From: Oceaniglobus roseus
GTDB taxonomy: Bacteria; Pseudomonadota; Alphaproteobacteria; Rhodobacterales; Rhodobacteraceae
Length of the DNA: 64,000 bases
Reading direction: 5' to 3'
NCBI RefSeq assembly: GCF_002869745.1
Contig: NZ_PNOS01000008.1
Location: 1 to 64,000, forward strand
Positions within the stretch are counted from its first letter, which is position 1. The number at the start of each line of letters is the position of its first letter. The notes under the pieces are model-generated. The model ran no database searches and had not been told where the DNA came from. It was given only the letters and a program-made list of their open reading frames with translations. The position numbers were made by a program, and so were the translations under genes. Of the stretch, positions 51,864 through 59,948 are shown in pieces.

Positions 51864-52999
51864 CACACCCCCACCACCGCGAAGAAGATCGAGAACAACG
51901 CATCCATCACGATCACCATGAAGATCGAAAGCACCACCGAGGTCGAAGTCAGCCGCCCGAGGGAGTCCGTGTCGCCGCCGACGCTCAGGCCCTCATAGCA
52001 GCCGATGATGGCGATGATCAGGGCGAAGAACGGCGCCTTTATCATCCCGACGCCGAAATGCCACACGTCGGTGTTGGTCACGAGACGGCTCTGGAACACG
52101 GCCGGAGAGACGCCGAGCTCGATCCAGGACATCAGCGCGCCGCCGATCAGCCCCGAGACGTCGGCGATGAAGCCGAGCACGGGCAGCATCACGATCAGCG
52201 CCAGCACCCGCGGCACCACCAGGATCTCGATCGGGTCGAGCCCGAGGGTCTTCAGCGCGTCCACCTCCTCGCGCATCTTCATCGCCCCGATGGCGGCGGT
52301 GAAGGCCGAGCCGGACCGGCCCGCGACGATGATCGCGGTCAAGAGGATCCCGAGCTCGCGCAGCACCGAGATGGCGATCAGGTCGACGACGAAGACCTCG
52401 GCCCCGAACTGGCGCAGCTGCGTGGCGCCCTGGAACGCCAGCACCACGCCGATCAGGAAGGCCATGAGCGCGACGATGGGCACCGCGGCCAGCCCCGCCT
52501 CCTGGCAGTGATGTACCATCGCGGTCAGGCGCAGGCGGCGCGGGCGCACAGGGAGCATGGCGATGGCGGCGACCACCTGGCCCAGGAACGACACGAGGCT
52601 CAGCGCCTTGCGCCCCGCCCGGTCGCTCTTGCGCCCGAACGCCTCGAGCCGGTCGAGCAGCGGCGTGGCGCGGCCCTTCGCCGCGGCGGGCGGGGCGAGG
52701 TTGCGGCGGACGGTTTCGATCAGCTGCGCGGTGCCCGGCGCGGCGCCGGTGATCGCCACGCCCTCCCCGGCCCTTTGCTGCAGCGCAACGAGAAACCAGG
52801 CGCCCGCGGTGTCGACCCGCTCCAGCCCGGCGACGTCGATGCCGCGGCACCCCTCGGCCATGCGCAGGCTCCGGGGCCGGTCAAGTCCTTCGAGCGCCGC
52901 GATATCCAGCCTTCCCGACAGCGCCAGCCGCGGGCCTTCGAGGATGAAGCGGACCGGCTGGGCCGGCGGGGCGGAAGGCTGGTGCACCGTCTTTCGCAT
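51863..52999 (-). CDS. mlaE: Mla-type permease with N-terminal STAS domain
   Basis: A 378-residue protein. Residues about 15-105 form a STAS-like domain (LALSGRLDIAALEGLDRPRS), replacing the separate MlaB subunit. Residues about 125-378 are the MlaE permease with GSAFTAAIGAMKMREEVDAL, TLGLDPIEILVVPRVLALIV and LIGGALMSWIELGVSPAVFQ. It is the first gene of the operon. No MlaC gene is present in the window. Confidence 0.93.
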   Translation of the reverse strand: MRKTVHQPSAPPAQPVRFILEGPRLALSGRLDIAALEGLDRPRSLRMAEGCRGIDVAGLERVDTAGAWFLVALQQRAGEGVAITGAAPGTAQLIETVRRNLAPPAAAKGRATPLLDRLEAFGRKSDRAGRKALSLVSFLGQVVAAIAMLPVRPRRLRLTAMVHHCQEAGLAAVPIVALMAFLIGVVLAFQGATQLRQFGAEVFVVDLIAISVLRELGILLTAIIVAGRSGSAFTAAIGAMKMREEVDALKTLGLDPIEILVVPRVLALIVMLPVLGFIADVSGLIGGALMSWIELGVSPAVFQSRLVTNTDVWHFGVGMIKAPFFALIIAIIGCYEGLSVGGDTDSLGRLTSTSVVLSIFMVIVMDALFSIFFAVVGV

Positions 53000-53077
53000 C
53001 TGCAGAGACCAGGGGTGTTCGCACTGTCCTGCACTTTCCCTGCCGCTTCAAGGGGGCCGCCCAGGCCGCGCCGGCCC

Positions 53078-53126
53078 TTGATCGAGATCAAGGCCGCGCC
53101 GCGCGCCGCCCCCTAGGGTCGAACCG
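53078..53126 (+). promoter_or_regulatory. FNR/FnrL-type site and class II promoter for the universal stress gene
   Basis: TTGATCGAGATCAA at 53078-53091 is a perfect FNR consensus (TTGAT-N4-ATCAA). A -10-like TAGGGT lies at 53114-53119. If transcription begins near 53126, the box centre (53084.5) is at -41.5, the usual class II spacing. The stress-protein ATG is at 53248; the other side carries the mlaE start (52999, minus). The -10 and start point are inferred. Confidence 0.7.
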
Positions 53127-53247
53127 ATCCCGAAGGACCCCGGAACCCCCGGAAGGAGGCGCGCGACACAGCCGGATTTCCCTGCCCCCGACGCCCCGCG
53201 GTCCCGTCCGCGCCCCCCCCGCCTTCGCCTCTTCACAGGAGACCACC

Positions 53248-54087
53248 ATGACCATCAAGACCCTTCTCGCCGTCCTCACCGACAAGGACACCGCCGCCGC
53301 GGTGATGCAGGCTGCGGCGCTTCTCGCGCGGCGCCACGATGCCCACCTGATCGTCGCGCATCCGCTGGAGGCGCTCGACATCTATCCCGGCGTCGCGGTG
53401 CACATCCCGGAATCCGTCTACGAGTCCTTCCGCCGCTCGCAGGCCGAGCAGTCGACGGCGCTGAAGGAGATCTTCACCCGCCACACCCATGCCGAGGACT
53501 TCGTGTCGGAATGGCGGCTGCTCTCGACCGAGGCGCAGACCGCCGCCGACCGGATCGCCGAATGCGCCCGTTCGGCCGACGCGGTGGTGATGCCCGCCGT
53601 CGCGCCGGGCCGCAACGCCGCCTTCCATGGCCAGATGCTCGACACCGTGATCCGCACCGCCGGGCGGCCAGTGATCGTGGTGCCCGCGGATTTCAAGGGC
53701 GACAGCCTGGGCCGTTCGGTGCTGATCGGCTGGAACGGCACCCGCGAGGCGGTGCGCGCCGCCCACGACACGCTGGCGCTGATGCAGGAGGGCGACAAGG
53801 CCCACATCCTGCGGATCAACGACCGCAGCCACGCGATGGAGCACGACGCGACCACCGCCGACCTCGCCGCCGCCTTCGCCCGCCACGGGATCGAGACGAC
53901 CCTGGCCGAGGTGGCCTGGGAGACGGGCGGCGTCGCCGAGATGCTGAACCGGTCGGCGCTGGAAAAGGGCGCGGACATGATCGCGGTCGGCGCCTTCGGC
54001 CATTCGCTGGTCTACGACTTCATCGTCGGCGCCGCGACCCGCGACCTGTTGCGCCACCTCGAACTTCCGGTCCTGTTCTCGCGCTGA
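53248..54087 (+). CDS. Universal stress protein, tandem UspA domains
   Basis: A 279-residue protein made of two Usp folds (about 1-145 and 150-279). The second carries the nucleotide-loop-like GAFGHSLVYDFIVGAATRDLL near the C-terminus. The first begins IKTLLAVLTDKDTAAAVMQA. Such proteins aid survival under energy or oxygen stress. The FNR box upstream fits induction at low oxygen. ATG 53248 has a purine-rich AGGAGA upstream. Confidence 0.9.
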   Translation: MTIKTLLAVLTDKDTAAAVMQAAALLARRHDAHLIVAHPLEALDIYPGVAVHIPESVYESFRRSQAEQSTALKEIFTRHTHAEDFVSEWRLLSTEAQTAADRIAECARSADAVVMPAVAPGRNAAFHGQMLDTVIRTAGRPVIVVPADFKGDSLGRSVLIGWNGTREAVRAAHDTLALMQEGDKAHILRINDRSHAMEHDATTADLAAAFARHGIETTLAEVAWETGGVAEMLNRSALEKGADMIAVGAFGHSLVYDFIVGAATRDLLRHLELPVLFSR

Positions 54088-54096
54088 GCGAACCGG

Positions 54097-54125
54097 GAGC
54101 GGTCCGGGACCGTTCCGAACCGCTC
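54097..54125. terminator. Bidirectional terminator between usp and cytochrome genes
   Basis: GAGCGGT and ACCGCTC arms, extended inward by CGG/CCG with one mismatch, flank GACCGTT. The hairpin spans the 36-base gap between the convergent genes and touches the cytochrome stop codon. Confidence 0.6.
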
Positions 54126-54534
54126 AAGGCCGCTGGATCGACCGGAGATGACGGGCGATCAGCAGGATGCGGCCCTGCGCGTCGATCAGCGCCGCGTCGC
54201 TGCCGGGACCGTCCGGCGCGGCGCGGCCCAGCATCGGGCCGAAGAAGGGCATCGGGCCGACATGGCCCCGCCGCTTCGCCCGCCCGTCGATCACGTCAAG
54301 CACGCGGCCCATCGGGAAGGCGCCGCCGTTGCCGCGCGACAGCGCGGTGAGGTCGGGCACGGGGATGCTGAGGAAGGCCACCATCTCGCCGTCGCCCTCG
54401 CCGCCTGCGCCGTGGCAGACGGCGCAGTGCTGGGCATAGAGCGCCGCGGCGAGCGTGCGCTCGTCCGCCGCCGCGCCTGCCGCGGCCAGCCCGAGGAGAG
54501 CCGCCGCCGCCACGCCGCCGATCCGGTATCCCAT
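54124..54534 (-). CDS. Class I c-type cytochrome
   Basis: A 136-residue secreted cytochrome. ATG 54534 has GGGAGGG upstream and opens the signal peptide MGYRIGGVAAAALLGLAAAG (cleavage near AAADE). The haem site is CAVCH, about residue 37-41. The sixth ligand is probably a Met in FPMGRVL or GPMPFFGPMLG. It would carry electrons in the periplasm. It is alone on its transcript and convergent to the FNR-linked stress gene. Confidence 0.88.
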   Translation of the reverse strand: MGYRIGGVAAAALLGLAAAGAAADERTLAAALYAQHCAVCHGAGGEGDGEMVAFLSIPVPDLTALSRGNGGAFPMGRVLDVIDGRAKRRGHVGPMPFFGPMLGRAAPDGPGSDAALIDAQGRILLIARHLRSIQRP

Positions 54535-54612
54535 CGCCTGCCCTCCCCCCGAGTCCACCGTTGCGCCCCCAGTCTCCGCCGCCGGGCGCGCGCGATCAAG
54601 CGGCCGCGTCGC

Positions 54613-55542
54613 TCAGGCGGGGTCGCGGAACACCGGGTTGCTCCAGGCCCGCCGCCCCGCGCGGTCGATCACCGACACCCGCATCCAGGGACTGTTGCCG
54701 AGCCGGGCCAGCGGTACCTCGGCCTCGGTCATGCTCTCTCCGTGCCGCGCCACCGCGGCCGAGCCCGCACCAAGCGCGATCACCGTCGCCGCGGCCGAGC
54801 AGGAGACGCGCACGCTCTCGCCGCTCCACCGCACGTCGTGAATCAGCGGCCCGGTCGAGGAGTAGAAGCGACCGGCCTTCAGCGCGGCCAGCAGCGCCTC
54901 GGGCGTGTTCTCTTCCGCGCGCACCATGACCCAGCCGCCGAAATGGTCGGGCTCGGTGAAATGCGCGTCGTCCGTGGCGCAGAGCGTCAGCCGCCGCCCC
55001 TCGGTCAGAAGCTGGTCGAGCGTCCAGAACCCGTGCGGCCGGTCCGCCCCGACGGCGCAGCCGTGGTTGTAGACCTCGACGGCATGGGCGGCCGAAAGGC
55101 TGCGGGCGTCCTCCAGCGTCAGGCCCGACCATTCGGGATGCGCGATGGCGACGAAGGCGCCCGCGTCGCGCGCCCGCCGCGCCAGTGCCGCGCCGCTCTC
55201 CTGCCCCTCGACGGGCACGAAGCCCGGCGCCTCGGGCGGGGTGAAGTCCTGCGGCAGGCCGACGGCGAGGATGTGCCACAGCTCGCCGTTCGCCATGGCA
55301 CCGGAATGCAGTTCGGCGCCAAGGAGCGTGGTGAAGCCCTCGGTGCGGAAACGCCGGGTGTCGGTCACCGGATAGCCGTAGAGGCCGATGAAGTGGTCGG
55401 TCAGGGCGATGAAGTCGTAGCCTTCCGCGCGGTAACGGCGGCAGACCTCTTCGGGCGGCAGCACGCCGTCGGAGCGGTCGGAGTGGGTGTGGAGGTTGCC
55501 GCGCCAGAAGCGGCCCTTGGCGGAGAAGGCGGGGTCGATCAT
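54613..55542 (-). CDS. PHP-domain metallohydrolase (CehA/McbA-like)
   Basis: A 309-residue protein. Metal-binding PHP motifs are NLHTHSDRSDG near residue 17-26, ALTDHFI near 47, AIAHPEWSG and CATDDAHF. The CehA/McbA branch acts on phosphodiesters or carbamates; the substrate here is unknown. The C-terminal about 90 residues are beta-rich (RFYSSTGPLIHDVRWSGESV), as in this branch. No signal peptide. Confidence 0.88.
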   Translation of the reverse strand: MIDPAFSAKGRFWRGNLHTHSDRSDGVLPPEEVCRRYRAEGYDFIALTDHFIGLYGYPVTDTRRFRTEGFTTLLGAELHSGAMANGELWHILAVGLPQDFTPPEAPGFVPVEGQESGAALARRARDAGAFVAIAHPEWSGLTLEDARSLSAAHAVEVYNHGCAVGADRPHGFWTLDQLLTEGRRLTLCATDDAHFTEPDHFGGWVMVRAEENTPEALLAALKAGRFYSSTGPLIHDVRWSGESVRVSCSAAATVIALGAGSAAVARHGESMTEAEVPLARLGNSPWMRVSVIDRAGRRAWSNPVFRDPA

Positions 55543-55619
55543 GTGGTCTCTCGTCCGTGCGATGGTCCGCGGTCGCTAGCGCGGGAAGACGACAGCGGTG
55601 TGACGGTTCCCGGCGCGCC

Positions 55620-56387
55620 TCAGGCCAGCATCTGCGTGTCGCCGCAGACCGAGATCGCCTGCCCCGAGATCGTGCGTCCCCGTTCGGAGGCCAGGAACAG
55701 GATCTGGTCGGCGATCTGGCGCGGCGTGACGTAGTCCTTGATCGAGGTATAGGAAAAGGCCTGCGCCTCGGTCTCGGCAAAGCTCTGGCCGCGCGCCTGG
55801 GCCTTGGCCTCCAGCACCCGCCGCTGCCGGTCCCCCGCGACGAGGCCGGGCAGGATCGCGTTGACCCGAACCCCCGCGCCGCCAAGCTCGATCGCGAGCG
55901 ACCTGGTGAACCCGATCACCCCCCACTTCGCCGCCGCGTAGGGAGAGCGCAGCGCGAAGCCGACCCGTCCCGCCAGCGAGGAGACGTTGACGAGCGAGCC
56001 GTTGGCGCTGGCCTTCAGCGCCGGAACGGCAAGGCGCGCCATGTTGAACTGGCCGGTGAGGCAGACCTGCAGGCAGGTGTCCCAGGCCTCGGGCGGGATC
56101 TCCTCGACCGGGCCGGTGGGCCCGGCGATGCCCGCGTTGTTCACCAGCGTGTCGAGCCCCCCGAGCCGGTCGAGCGCCTGTTCCATGAATGTGCCCACCG
56201 CCGCGCGGTCGGCGACGTCGCAGGCCAGCCCCTCGATCCCTCCGGGCAGCGCGGCCAGCGCACCGGCGTCGACGTCGCAGACGACCACCCGCGCGCCCTC
56301 CTCCGCGAAGGCCTCGGCGATGGCGAGGCCGATGCCCCCCGCCCCCGCGGTCACGATGACGCGGTGCCCCGCCAGTCCCAGCTCCAT
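55620..56387 (-). CDS. SDR family oxidoreductase
   Basis: A 255-residue SDR: TAGAGGIG (a slightly altered glycine motif), VCDVDAG indicating NAD, NNAGIAGPTGPVEEIPPEAW, VSSLAGRVG, and YAAAKWGVIG as Tyr-Lys pair. The MNAR-like VRVNAILPGLVAGDRQRRV loop fits the 3-ketoacyl/hydroxyacyl or gluconate-type SDRs. GGAGGA precedes ATG 56387, and a perfect 26-base palindrome lies immediately upstream, suggesting tight control. Confidence 0.92.
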   Translation of the reverse strand: MELGLAGHRVIVTAGAGGIGLAIAEAFAEEGARVVVCDVDAGALAALPGGIEGLACDVADRAAVGTFMEQALDRLGGLDTLVNNAGIAGPTGPVEEIPPEAWDTCLQVCLTGQFNMARLAVPALKASANGSLVNVSSLAGRVGFALRSPYAAAKWGVIGFTRSLAIELGGAGVRVNAILPGLVAGDRQRRVLEAKAQARGQSFAETEAQAFSYTSIKDYVTPRQIADQILFLASERGRTISGQAISVCGDTQMLA

Positions 56388-56406
56388 CCGGTGTCCTCCC
56401 TTGCCA

Positions 56407-56432
56407 CAGGATGGGTGATATCACCCATCCTG
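56407..56432. promoter_or_regulatory. Perfect 26-base palindrome in a divergent promoter
   Basis: The two 13-base halves meet at GATATC (centre between 56419 and 56420); outer arms read CAGGATGGGT and ACCCATCCTG. It starts 20 bases upstream of the SDR start (minus strand) and ends 86 bases upstream of the DUF1330 gene (plus strand). An operator serving both genes is the simplest reading; a REP-like element is the alternative. Confidence 0.6.
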
Positions 56433-56518
56433 CGCCCGCAGAAGCCCGCGCGCCCTTGCCCCCCGCCGCGCCGCCGGTAAGCTGCGGCGGCAACCGAAAT
56501 CTCCGCAGGACCACCGCC

Positions 56519-56812
56519 ATGCCCAAAGGCTACTGGATCGCCAACAACATCGTCCACGACCCCGAGACCTACGAGAGATACAAGGCGGCCAACGGCCCGG
56601 TCTTCGCCCGCTACAACGCACGCTTCGTCGTGCGCGGCGGGCAGCAGAAGGGCGTCGAGGGCGAGGTCTTCCCGCGCACCGTCGTGATCGAGTTCCCGAG
56701 CTATGCCGAGGCGCTGGCCTGCTACGAGGATCCCGAATATGCCGCCGCCAAGGCGATCCGCGACCCCGTCTCGGAAGGCCGTCTGCTGATCGTCGAGGGC
56801 TACGAGGGCTGA
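56519..56812 (+). CDS. DUF1330 domain-containing protein
   Basis: A 97-residue dimeric alpha-beta barrel-type protein: MPKGYWIANNIVHDPETYER, VRGGQQKGVEGEVFPRTVVI, FPSYAEALACYEDPEYAAAK, and the closing RLLIVEGYEG. All are typical of DUF1330, a family of the ABM fold with no proven general function. Its gene shares a promoter region with an SDR on the opposite strand. Confidence 0.93.
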   Translation: MPKGYWIANNIVHDPETYERYKAANGPVFARYNARFVVRGGQQKGVEGEVFPRTVVIEFPSYAEALACYEDPEYAAAKAIRDPVSEGRLLIVEGYEG

Positions 56813-56852
56813 AGCCCTTCCGCAGACCGGCAAAACCGGCTAGCAGCGCGCC

Positions 56853-57632
56853 ATGCTCTCCTATCAGCACGGCTATCACGCCGGGAACCTCGCCGATGTC
56901 CACAAGCACGCGCTGCTCGCCGCGGTGCTGTCCTACCTGACGCGGAAGGACAAGCCGCTGAGCTACTTCGAAAGCCACGCGGGCCGCGGGCTCTACGATC
57001 TCGCGGCGCCCGAGGCGATCAAGACCGGCGAGGCGGCGGCGGGGATCGCCCGGGCCGGGGCGCTGCTGCCCGCCGATCACCCCTACCGCGCCTGCCTCGC
57101 CGCCCTGCGCGCCCGCCACGGCGCCACCGCCTATCCCGGCTCGCCGCTGATCGCCGCCCACCTGCTGCGCCCCACCGACACGATCCACCTTGCCGAGCTG
57201 CACCCCGCCGAGCACCGGGCGCTCTCCGACGTCATGGCGGGCACGGGTGCCCACGTCGTGAGGGAGGACGGGCTGGCCTTCGCGGTGTCCCGCCTGCCGC
57301 CGATGCCGCGGCGGGGGATGCTGCTGATCGACCCGAGCTTCGAGGTGAAGGACGACTACATGTCCCTCGCCCGCCTCCTGCCGCAGTTGCACGCGAAGTG
57401 GAACGTGGGGATCCTGATGCTCTGGTATCCGATCCTGGCAGACGGACGCCACCGCCCCATGCTCTCGGCCCTGCGCCGCGCCCTGCCCGGGACGCTGGTC
57501 CACGAGGTGGGCTTCGCGCCGATGCGCCCGGGCCACGGCATGACCGGCAGCGGCGTGGTGCTGGTCAACCCGCCCTTCGGAATCGAAAAAGAGACCGCCC
57601 TGCTGGACGGTCTCTTCGAAAAACTCCGGTAA
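56853..57632 (+). CDS. rlmJ: 23S rRNA (adenine2030-N6)-methyltransferase RlmJ
   Basis: A 259-residue SAM-dependent methyltransferase that modifies A2030 of 23S rRNA. The start MLSYQHGYHAGNLADVHKHA is the family hallmark. ESHAGRGLYDL is the SAM region, LIDPSFEVKDDY is the catalytic DPP(F/Y)-like motif, and MLWYPI and GSGVVLVNPPFGIE close the fold. It converges on the outer-membrane protein gene with a 15-base gap that contains a short GC hairpin. Confidence 0.95.
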   Translation: MLSYQHGYHAGNLADVHKHALLAAVLSYLTRKDKPLSYFESHAGRGLYDLAAPEAIKTGEAAAGIARAGALLPADHPYRACLAALRARHGATAYPGSPLIAAHLLRPTDTIHLAELHPAEHRALSDVMAGTGAHVVREDGLAFAVSRLPPMPRRGMLLIDPSFEVKDDYMSLARLLPQLHAKWNVGILMLWYPILADGRHRPMLSALRRALPGTLVHEVGFAPMRPGHGMTGSGVVLVNPPFGIEKETALLDGLFEKLR

Positions 57633-57647
57633 GGCCGGCAGCCCGGC

Positions 57648-58484
57648 TCAGAAGTCCAGCGTGATCCGCCGGGTCAGGCCGATGCGCACGCCGTACTGGT
57701 CCTTCGTGCCCTGCTGCACGATCGGGCTGTCGGCGGCGTCGCCGGTGAAACGATCGTAGGTCACGGCGCCCTCGACGCCCCAGTTCTCGTTGATGCGGTA
57801 CTTGGCGCCGAGTTCGACGCCGGCGCTGACCACGCCGCCGCTCGCGTCATAGGCCGCGAGCGCGCCGCCGCTGGCCGCCGATTCGGCCGGCGAGACGCCG
57901 AAGTAGGTCGAGGCGTACTTGTTCGAGCCCAGCGTCAGGCGCGGCCCGATCGAGAGCGTCAGCTTGTCGGTCGGATGCGCCTTCACGTCCGCGCCCAGCT
58001 CGCCGACCCAGGCGTGGTGGCCGATCACGCCGTAGCGGGCATCGGCGTAGGCGTCGAAGTAACGCGACTGGTAGCCGATCCCGAGACCCAGCTCGACGCT
58101 GGCATCGACGGTGTTCAGGCCGGTCAGCTCGGGATAGTCCGCCGCGTTCCGCTCGCCCACGTAGCCGAAGGCGCCGCGCAGGCCGAAGCCGGAGGGTTCG
58201 TAGAACGGATCGGGCGAGCCGAAGGTGCGCCCGCCGGGCAGCCGCAGGAAACCGAAGCCGAGCGAGAAGTCGGGCCCGACCGCGTAGTCGTCGGAGCCGA
58301 AGTATTCCGGGTTCACCGCCACGCCGCCGCGGACCGAGAAGATCAGGTCGGGGCTGGAGGCCGGGGGCGCGTACTGCGTCGCCGGGACGGCGCCCGCGGT
58401 GGCGGTCGGCCCCCCGGCCAGCGCCAGAGCGGGGCAGGCGACGGTGGCGGCAAGGATCGCAAGGGTGCGGGTGGCTCGGATCAT
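57648..58484 (-). CDS. MipA/OmpV family outer-membrane protein
   Basis: A 278-residue beta-barrel. Signal MIRATRTLAILAATVACPAL is cleaved near ALAGG. The mature part has the MipA pattern VRGGVAVNPEYFGSDDYAVG and alternating hydrophobic strands, ending RRITLDF with the C-terminal phenylalanine recognised by the outer-membrane assembly machinery. The family includes MltA-interacting and osmotic or envelope-stress porins. ATG 58484 opens the signal directly; an in-frame upstream ATG is rejected. Confidence 0.9.
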   Translation of the reverse strand: MIRATRTLAILAATVACPALALAGGPTATAGAVPATQYAPPASSPDLIFSVRGGVAVNPEYFGSDDYAVGPDFSLGFGFLRLPGGRTFGSPDPFYEPSGFGLRGAFGYVGERNAADYPELTGLNTVDASVELGLGIGYQSRYFDAYADARYGVIGHHAWVGELGADVKAHPTDKLTLSIGPRLTLGSNKYASTYFGVSPAESAASGGALAAYDASGGVVSAGVELGAKYRINENWGVEGAVTYDRFTGDAADSPIVQQGTKDQYGVRIGLTRRITLDF

Positions 58485-58643
58485 GGCAGCATGATTCCCT
58501 GTGGCAGAGGAGAACTTGACGCACAACATAGAGTATTTGGCGGCACACTACAGGGGCAAGGCGGCAATCCTCCCGGTCGTGACATTTTCGCATGACTCCG
58601 CCGCCCCTTTCCCGCTGCCCTCCCCCGGCTTATATCGCAGGGC

Positions 58644-59084
58644 ATGTTCGCAGATTTCCTCAGCCGCCTGACGGCCCCGCGCCCCGATCCCCTGCCCGAT
58701 GCCGACGCCCGCCTCGCCCTTGCCGCGCTGCTGGTGAGGATCGCCAGGACCGACGGCGACTATTCCGCCGCGGAGGTCGACCGCATCGACCGCGTGCTCT
58801 CGCGCCGCTACGCGCTTTCGCCGTTCGAGGCCGCGGCCCTGCGCCGCGACGCCGAGGGGCTGGAGGCCGAGGCGCCGGACACGGTGCGCTTCACCCGCGC
58901 GATCAAGGAGGCGGTGCCGCTGGATCATCGCACGGAAATCATTGAATCGCTTTGGGAAATCGTGCTGGCCGACGGCAGCCGCGACGCCGAGGAGGATGCG
59001 CTGATGCGCCTTGTCGCACCGATGCTGGGTCTCAACGACCGCGACAGCAACCTGGCGCGGCAGCGGGTGGAAGCGCGTCGGTGA
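58644..59084 (+). CDS. TerB family protein
   Basis: A 146-residue all-helical TerB/DjlA-like protein with ARLALAALLVRIARTDGDYS and the acidic metal-site repeat ADGSRDAEEDALMRLVAPML (about 108-128). A TATATC element sits just before the ATG and no Shine-Dalgarno is obvious. The GTGA overlap couples it to the PhnD-like gene. Relatives are tied to tellurite resistance or membrane stress sensing; the role here is unknown. Confidence 0.9.
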   Translation: MFADFLSRLTAPRPDPLPDADARLALAALLVRIARTDGDYSAAEVDRIDRVLSRRYALSPFEAAALRRDAEGLEAEAPDTVRFTRAIKEAVPLDHRTEIIESLWEIVLADGSRDAEEDALMRLVAPMLGLNDRDSNLARQRVEARR

Positions 59085-59821
59085 TCGCCAGCCTGCCCAT
59101 GTACGACCGCCCCGAGACGGCAGCGGCCCACGACGCGCTCTGGGCCGGGATCCGCGAGGGGCTGCGTGCGCGGGGCGGGCAGGCGCCGGACGGGCTGACC
59201 CGCTCGGACGACCTCTGGGCGGTGTGGGAGGATCCGGGCCTGGTGCTGGGCCAGACCTGCGGCCTGCCCTTCCGCAGCCGTCTTCACGATCGCGTCACCC
59301 TGGTCGGCGCGCCCGACCTGCGCCTGCCCGATGCCGCGCCCGGGCACTACTACAGCGTGTTCGTGATCCGCCGCGGCGACTCCGGCGATCTCGCCGACTA
59401 TGCCGCGCGCCGCTTCGCCTTCAACCAGGGCCACTCCCATTCCGGCTGGGCCGCGCCGCAGACCGTCGCCGCACGTCAGGGCTTCCGCTTCACGCAGGGG
59501 GTCGAGACCGGGGCCCATGCGCAGTCGGCCCGCGCGGTGGCCGAGGGGCGCGCCGACATCGCCGCCATCGACGCCCACACATGGCGCGCGCTGACCGCCT
59601 TCGACGGCGACATGGTGCAGCGGCTCGAGGTCATCGGGCGCACCGACACCACCCCCGCCCCGCCCTACATCGCCGCCCGTGGCGCCGATGCCGACCTTCT
59701 GGCCGAGGTGCTGGAGCGCGCCTTCGACGGCCTCGCCGCGGCCCATGCCGACAGGCTCGGGATCGGGGGCGTGGTGCGGGTGCCGAAGGCCGCCTACATG
59801 GCCGTCCCCACACCGCCCTGA
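59081..59821 (+). CDS. PhnD-like substrate-binding-fold protein without signal peptide
   Basis: A 246-residue protein beginning at GTG 59081 (VIASLPMYDRPETAAAHDAL). It has the PhnD/phosphonate-binding pattern VWEDPGLVLGQTCGLPFRSR, SVFVIRRGDSGDLADYAARR and FAFNQGHSHSGWAAPQTVAA. In true transporters such proteins are exported, but this one has no signal sequence and no transporter gene beside it, so a cytoplasmic ligand-binding role is more likely. It overlaps the TerB gene by four bases. Confidence 0.85.
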   Translation: MIASLPMYDRPETAAAHDALWAGIREGLRARGGQAPDGLTRSDDLWAVWEDPGLVLGQTCGLPFRSRLHDRVTLVGAPDLRLPDAAPGHYYSVFVIRRGDSGDLADYAARRFAFNQGHSHSGWAAPQTVAARQGFRFTQGVETGAHAQSARAVAEGRADIAAIDAHTWRALTAFDGDMVQRLEVIGRTDTTPAPPYIAARGADADLLAEVLERAFDGLAAAHADRLGIGGVVRVPKAAYMAVPTPP

Positions 59822-59948
59822 AGGCGGGCAGGCGCGCGGCGAAAGGCGGTTTCGCAGGCATTTCCCCACGTCATTTGACGAATAGGAATTGCAATGCCCG
59901 GGGTTCTCCGCCCTAAATGCGGGCAAATGCAGCAAAACAGATCACCGC

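Noticed and set aside
58628-58644. TATATC as a -10 element for a leaderless TerB transcript
   Set aside because: No matching -35 element is visible at the right distance, so the evidence is too thin to annotate.
59870-59900. Sigma-54 promoter (GGAATTGCAATGC) before the amino-acid ABC operon
   Set aside because: The GG and GC elements are 11 rather than 12 bases apart and the TTGC box is shifted, so it does not meet the consensus.
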